Program-made: the position numbers and the translations under genes | The notes under the pieces: model-generated | Told to the model about the DNA's origin: nothing | Seen by the model: only the letters and a program-made list of their open reading frames with translations | Databases searched by the model: none | From: Vitellaria paradoxa | Lineage: Eukaryota > Streptophyta > Magnoliopsida > Ericales > Sapotaceae | NCBI GenBank assembly: GCA_019916065.1 | Contig: CM034234.1 | Coordinates: forward strand, 15,617,020-15,681,019 | Length of the DNA: 64,000 nt | Direction of reading: 5' to 3' | Shown: positions 59,886-64,000 of the stretch, one piece after another | Position numbering within the stretch: position 1 is the first letter of the stretch | How the letters are laid out: the number at the start of each line of letters is the position of its first letter

Positions 59886-62800
59886 ACTCGGAAATAATAT
59901 TCTACTAAACACTCCACCATTACTTATAAAATATATTACCACAAGCCAACAATCCCACTTGAAAGCATGGTAGAATATTGCACCTTTTTGTTGCGTTAAT
60001 TAATGTGCCCACAATTTTGTACGATACGCGTTTAGATAATTGGTATTTGTAATATCAATCAAGTAAAATTTTATATTAAAGTCTATCATACAAGTATTTT
60101 AGAGTTCTCAATAACAAACTCCCCATCTTTTTCATATTTATAAAATATTTCAAGAACTTTTATATTTAATTGCCTAGTGTATACTTGTGTACTGATCACA
60201 ATACAAAATACAAGGTTATTCTTTTTTTCATACTTCTTTTTTCAACAATTATTTGATATTTTTTTCTTCTTAACCTGATATAAATGTTAGCTAGGGAAAA
60301 AAAATAAAAAAAAAAAAGAGAGAGAGAGACACAGATAATATTATCTTCCCACATATAAACAAACATTTTTATGACAGTCTCCTTGAGAGAAAAATTTTCT
60401 TCATCCCCCAAATCTGGTACGAAATTTCCTTACCTGGTCAGCCTTTAATCAATATATCATAACGTCGATCAAATAAATTTATGAAAATAACAATCTAAAT
60501 TAATTAATGCTGATGAGAGAAGGTTTGAATTGGTTTCTCTTTAAGCATTAATCAGCAATTAAGATGAACAGCTAAGAAGTGGAATGTTCAAGCAAGTGGG
60601 GTTCCTGAATTTCCACACTTAAAAGATTGGTTATAAGAGGCTTGCTTGTAAGCAATGTTTACTTATGAAATATTCAGCATCAGGATCTAAATTTGTTAAT
60701 TTTAAGGGAGGATGACTTCTATTAATGGATCAGTAGTGCCTTTAACCATAATTTTTACTATTCCTAAATTTACAGATGACGATATTGATTTAGTTCTAAA
60801 TTTACAGCAGATGATTTTGACACTCATATGATGCTTTTACCTTGTTAAATCAATGCAGCTTGTTAATTTTGATCTTTCAAATTCACCCCCCATGACCCTA
60901 TCCCAAGCATCTAGTTTTTTTATAGCACTAAACCCACATTCATAAGTAGAATTCTAAATTAAGTAATTCATTTAGCAGGAAGATTTGCGTACACACACCC
61001 ACCACCTATGACCTACCTACTATATATACTATATATACATATATATATAGATGAACGGGGAGTTCCTTGGAAGAACTGTCCAACGGCTCTTAATTTCACA
61101 GTAATTAAATAAGATTTGATTGCAAGAAATGTTGGTGCCGGATGTGAAGCAAACCAATGCTTGTAATCTGTTTGATTACTTTGCATATATTCCGCCCCAT
61201 TATGTGTTTTAATTTGATCGAGAATTTCGGATTTGATTTAATGTTTGTTTTTGTTGATGTGTGTGTAAGTATATATATATATATATATATAGATGCATGA
61301 TTAGAAGTTTTTTAAGATAATTCATTGGCTTTCCATTTTGAAAACCTAGTTCTATTGTCAATTGTGTAAACTTGTTTCTAGGTAGCACTAAATTATTATA
61401 CGAAAGAATTTGCTTAAAATTTAGTAGTTATTTATCTTGCATCCATTATGGTCATGACGTTCAGCCCTTTTGTACTCATATTAAGTATTAATTAATCAAA
61501 CTCATTTAAGTCAAATTCTAACAAATTAACAGATTTAAAAATATATATATATATATTCCTGTTGAACTCGTTTTTCTTAAATTTGATTTAAAACGAGCTC
61601 CTAAGCACAACTAATCCACATTTTGCACTTTTGAATGGTTTTTTGTCATATAATTTACAATATTTACGTAGTTTAGCCAATTAACATTAGTTATTTTTGA
61701 GAAAAAAATTATATGTAAATCACAAAAAAAATAAATAAATTATGCTAATTCAAACTCCTCCGCAATCGTAAACTCAGATAAGTTATGGATTTAGAACTTT
61801 GCAAAAATTTCTCCTCTTTAAAATTGACAAAGACTTTTTTTTTTTTTCACTTTTTTTGTTTTTTTTAATACTTATTCGCTTCATGAATCTTATGGGTGAT
61901 TGATTATCCTAAAGTTTATTTTCTAAAAGTAGTTCTGATATAATGCTTTTGACTTGGAAGGTTACTCGTCACAATATATATATATATATATATATAAGCA
62001 TTTTAAATGGGTAGAAGTGTTACTTTTTTCTTCTACAGAGTTCCCATTTGAATCACATGTACTCTTACACAATACTCAACAATGCTTATAAGTCGTTTTG
62101 CTTGAGTGGAAGATGATCTTCTATATAACAAGTTGACAAAAGCCAGTACAAGCCACCTCATGGCAAGGAGCAAAGACAAATTTCCAAATGGGGCCAAGCC
62201 AAGCCTTCTATCTCATGGAAACATCACGTGATTGACAGTAAGACACTCGTAAGAAACCCTTACCCGCGTGCAAAGTAAATTGTTGTGTTCACATGGTTAT
62301 GTGTATATATATATAAATATATGGATTTACCAATATATATATATATATATGGGCTAATTGTACTTCAAGGAAATTTTGTCCAAAAATATATGATTCATCC
62401 TAACTTAAAAAGTCAATAAACAACCCTAGTATTATTATGAGTATAAAATTGACTAAATTTATGAGAGAAAAAGATTTTCATAAAAACAGATAGATAAAAC
62501 ACATTTAATTCTAATAATTTTTGTTTTAAAATCAAATATTATTTTATTTTTAAAAGACTTAATTTACCTATTTGTCTATATAATATTTTTTTTATGAGCA
62601 GATATAAATTTATATAGTACGTGCGACACAAATTTAATTAAATTTAATTTTTTTTGACCCTTAAAACAAATTATGAGAGAGTTAAGTGTTAACTTTTACA
62701 TTAGAATAGTTAGGGTCATTTTTTATTCAAATTACAAGAGAGTAAAATATAATCACCTCATATATATATATATATATGTATATATTAAATGACACAATTC

Positions 62801-63337
62801 CCCAGTCTACGTGTGTGTGCGCGCTATGAACTAGTAGCATCCTTAAGCAAGTGGCTCCCATTTTTGCCTAAAAGAGAAAGAGAAAAGCTAAACCTATGAT
62901 TTTGGCTTCTTTTTCTCAAGTAACAGAGTTAAGGATCATGGGCATGCAAGAACAACATAAAGATAAATATGTCCTGCCATTTGATAATTGGCTTTTTTTT
63001 TTTTTTTGATGGTTTGATGATTGGCTTTTGCCCATGGAAAAAGTTGAAAAAAGAGAATTGACTAGGAGTTGACAATGAATTAAGTGTCCTATTCTTTCTA
63101 ATTATATTGAGTCTTGGCTTTGGGATTTGTTGTTGCTAGAAGTTTGAATAGTTTTCACCTAACAAACAAGAATTGGTTAAGTACTGAGAATTGAAGTGAA
63201 GCTGAATATTCAAAATAGGCAACTCTTGGACCAAACTAGTTTTCAAGTTTCACATTTGCTATTTAACATCTTGTGTAACGCAACTTAATTTCTTTTAAGA
63301 TGTATCCTTGTCAACTCCACCTTTTGTGTGTGTGTGT

Positions 63338-63371
<34 letters not shown>

Positions 63372-63680
63372 TTAGCCTTGACAAAACCCAACTAATCCAC
63401 AATTAATTCACCTACTCTGGGTTCAACGAACTCTTTGTTCCATGTGCTTACAATGTCAAAAGGGTAGTTAATCACTTTATCTTCTACTAATAAATCTCTT
63501 TTACATATGGTCGTTGCCCAGGCGTGGCCAGACCGAATTGATATTCATTTTCCTAGAAAAAGAATGCCGAAAAGGGTTTGAAAAACAGTTACCAACTAAG
63601 CATCCAAAGCCCAAAAAGACAAATATTTCAATATGCATTAAAATAATTAGGTGGGGACTTTGCACAGGCACTCAGAAGAC
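57841..63680. other. AT-rich spacer with microsatellites, no gene recognised
   Basis: A 129-codon plus-strand frame lies at 57847-58236 in slightly GC-richer DNA, without recognised similarity. (TA)n tracts lie at about 59847-59882, 61267-61292, 61974-61996, 62330-62350 and 62760-62778. A (TG)n(AG)n compound tract occupies about 63326-63371. A GC-richer patch at 59205-59430 has no identifiable gene. Confidence 0.5.
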
Positions 63681-63689
63681 CTCCCTCGT

Positions 63690-63745
63690 GAGCACGTGCT
63701 ATGATTTATATAAATGTCCCCACTCCCCACAATTATCTCTAAACT
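63690..63745 (+). promoter_or_regulatory. Possible core promoter of a gene beyond the right edge
   Basis: A G-box (GAGCACGTGCT, about 63689-63699) is followed by a TATA box (ATTTATATAAAT, about 63704-63715) and a C-rich stretch. On the plus strand this would start transcription near 63740. No coding region follows within the window, so this is only a candidate. Confidence 0.3.
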
Positions 63746-64000
63746 GAAGTTGAGGATTGGTGCCAACCTAGCTACTTTGGCAGTCCTAGACATGATAACT
63801 CCAAGAGAAACTAAAATTAAGCTCCATTTTATATATGTCTATATGTATGTATATATGTATATAATCTTCTTGAAATAAATTTTTACAGGGGAACTTAATC
63901 TTCATCATTCTTTTTTCAATGAGGGGACTAATAGACACAAAGGCTGACACCTTCATCCCACTCTAATTGACCTCATCAGATGTCGAGTTGTCTCCCCAAT

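Overview
The window looks like nuclear DNA of a eudicot plant. It has very AT-rich intergenic space, GT-AG spliced genes of plant families, MITEs, SINEs, LTR and LINE relics, a plastid-derived insertion and an endogenous plant pararetrovirus. The species cannot be named from sequence alone. Gene density is low: three apparently functional genes in 64 kb, all on the minus strand, plus several pseudogenes.

Genes. (1) At 53-3278 is a three-exon class II trehalose-6-phosphate synthase/phosphatase-like gene of the TPS8-10 type. Its conserved N-terminus runs upstream of the first in-frame ATG. (2) At 39283-45772 is a five-exon gene for a 143-residue plastid protein with one LHC/ELIP-type chlorophyll-binding-like helix. 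Its exons are so small that it had to be assembled by splice-site and reading-phase matching. (3) At 53525-55036 is an intronless ATL-type RING-H2 E3 ligase.

Layout. 0-3.6 kb holds the TPS gene and promoter. 3.6-9.2 kb is AT-rich spacer. 9.2-12.3 kb has a degenerate tandem repeat with a MITE inside it, then a 1.9-kb solo LTR with a perfect 5-bp target duplication. 13.66-14.03 kb is an isolated GC-rich, G-box-rich patch. 17.3-20.5 kb is a decayed Caulimoviridae-like provirus carrying movement-protein and coat-protein regions but no reverse transcriptase. 21.2-21.8 kb holds two short tandem arrays. 29.6-30.1 kb is a 5S-rRNA-derived, Cassandra-like element with its two 5S arms inverted. 31.25-32.1 kb is a Ty1/copia pol relic. 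33.1-34.6 kb is a ~146-bp tandem array that passes into an 18-bp array. 39.3-45.8 kb is the LHC-like gene; its second intron contains a chimeric plastid insertion (rpoC1 joined to rps12), itself split by an RTE-type LINE and flanked by ~80-bp direct repeats. 46-50.5 kb holds MITEs, two related SINEs and an EG45/expansin-like pseudogene broken by one of the SINEs. 53.5-55 kb is the ATL gene. 55-64 kb is spacer with MITEs, microsatellites and a possible promoter near the right edge.

The three genes do not look functionally linked. The most informative structures are the nested insertions, whose order can be read from target duplications. There is no sign of a bacterial-type system.
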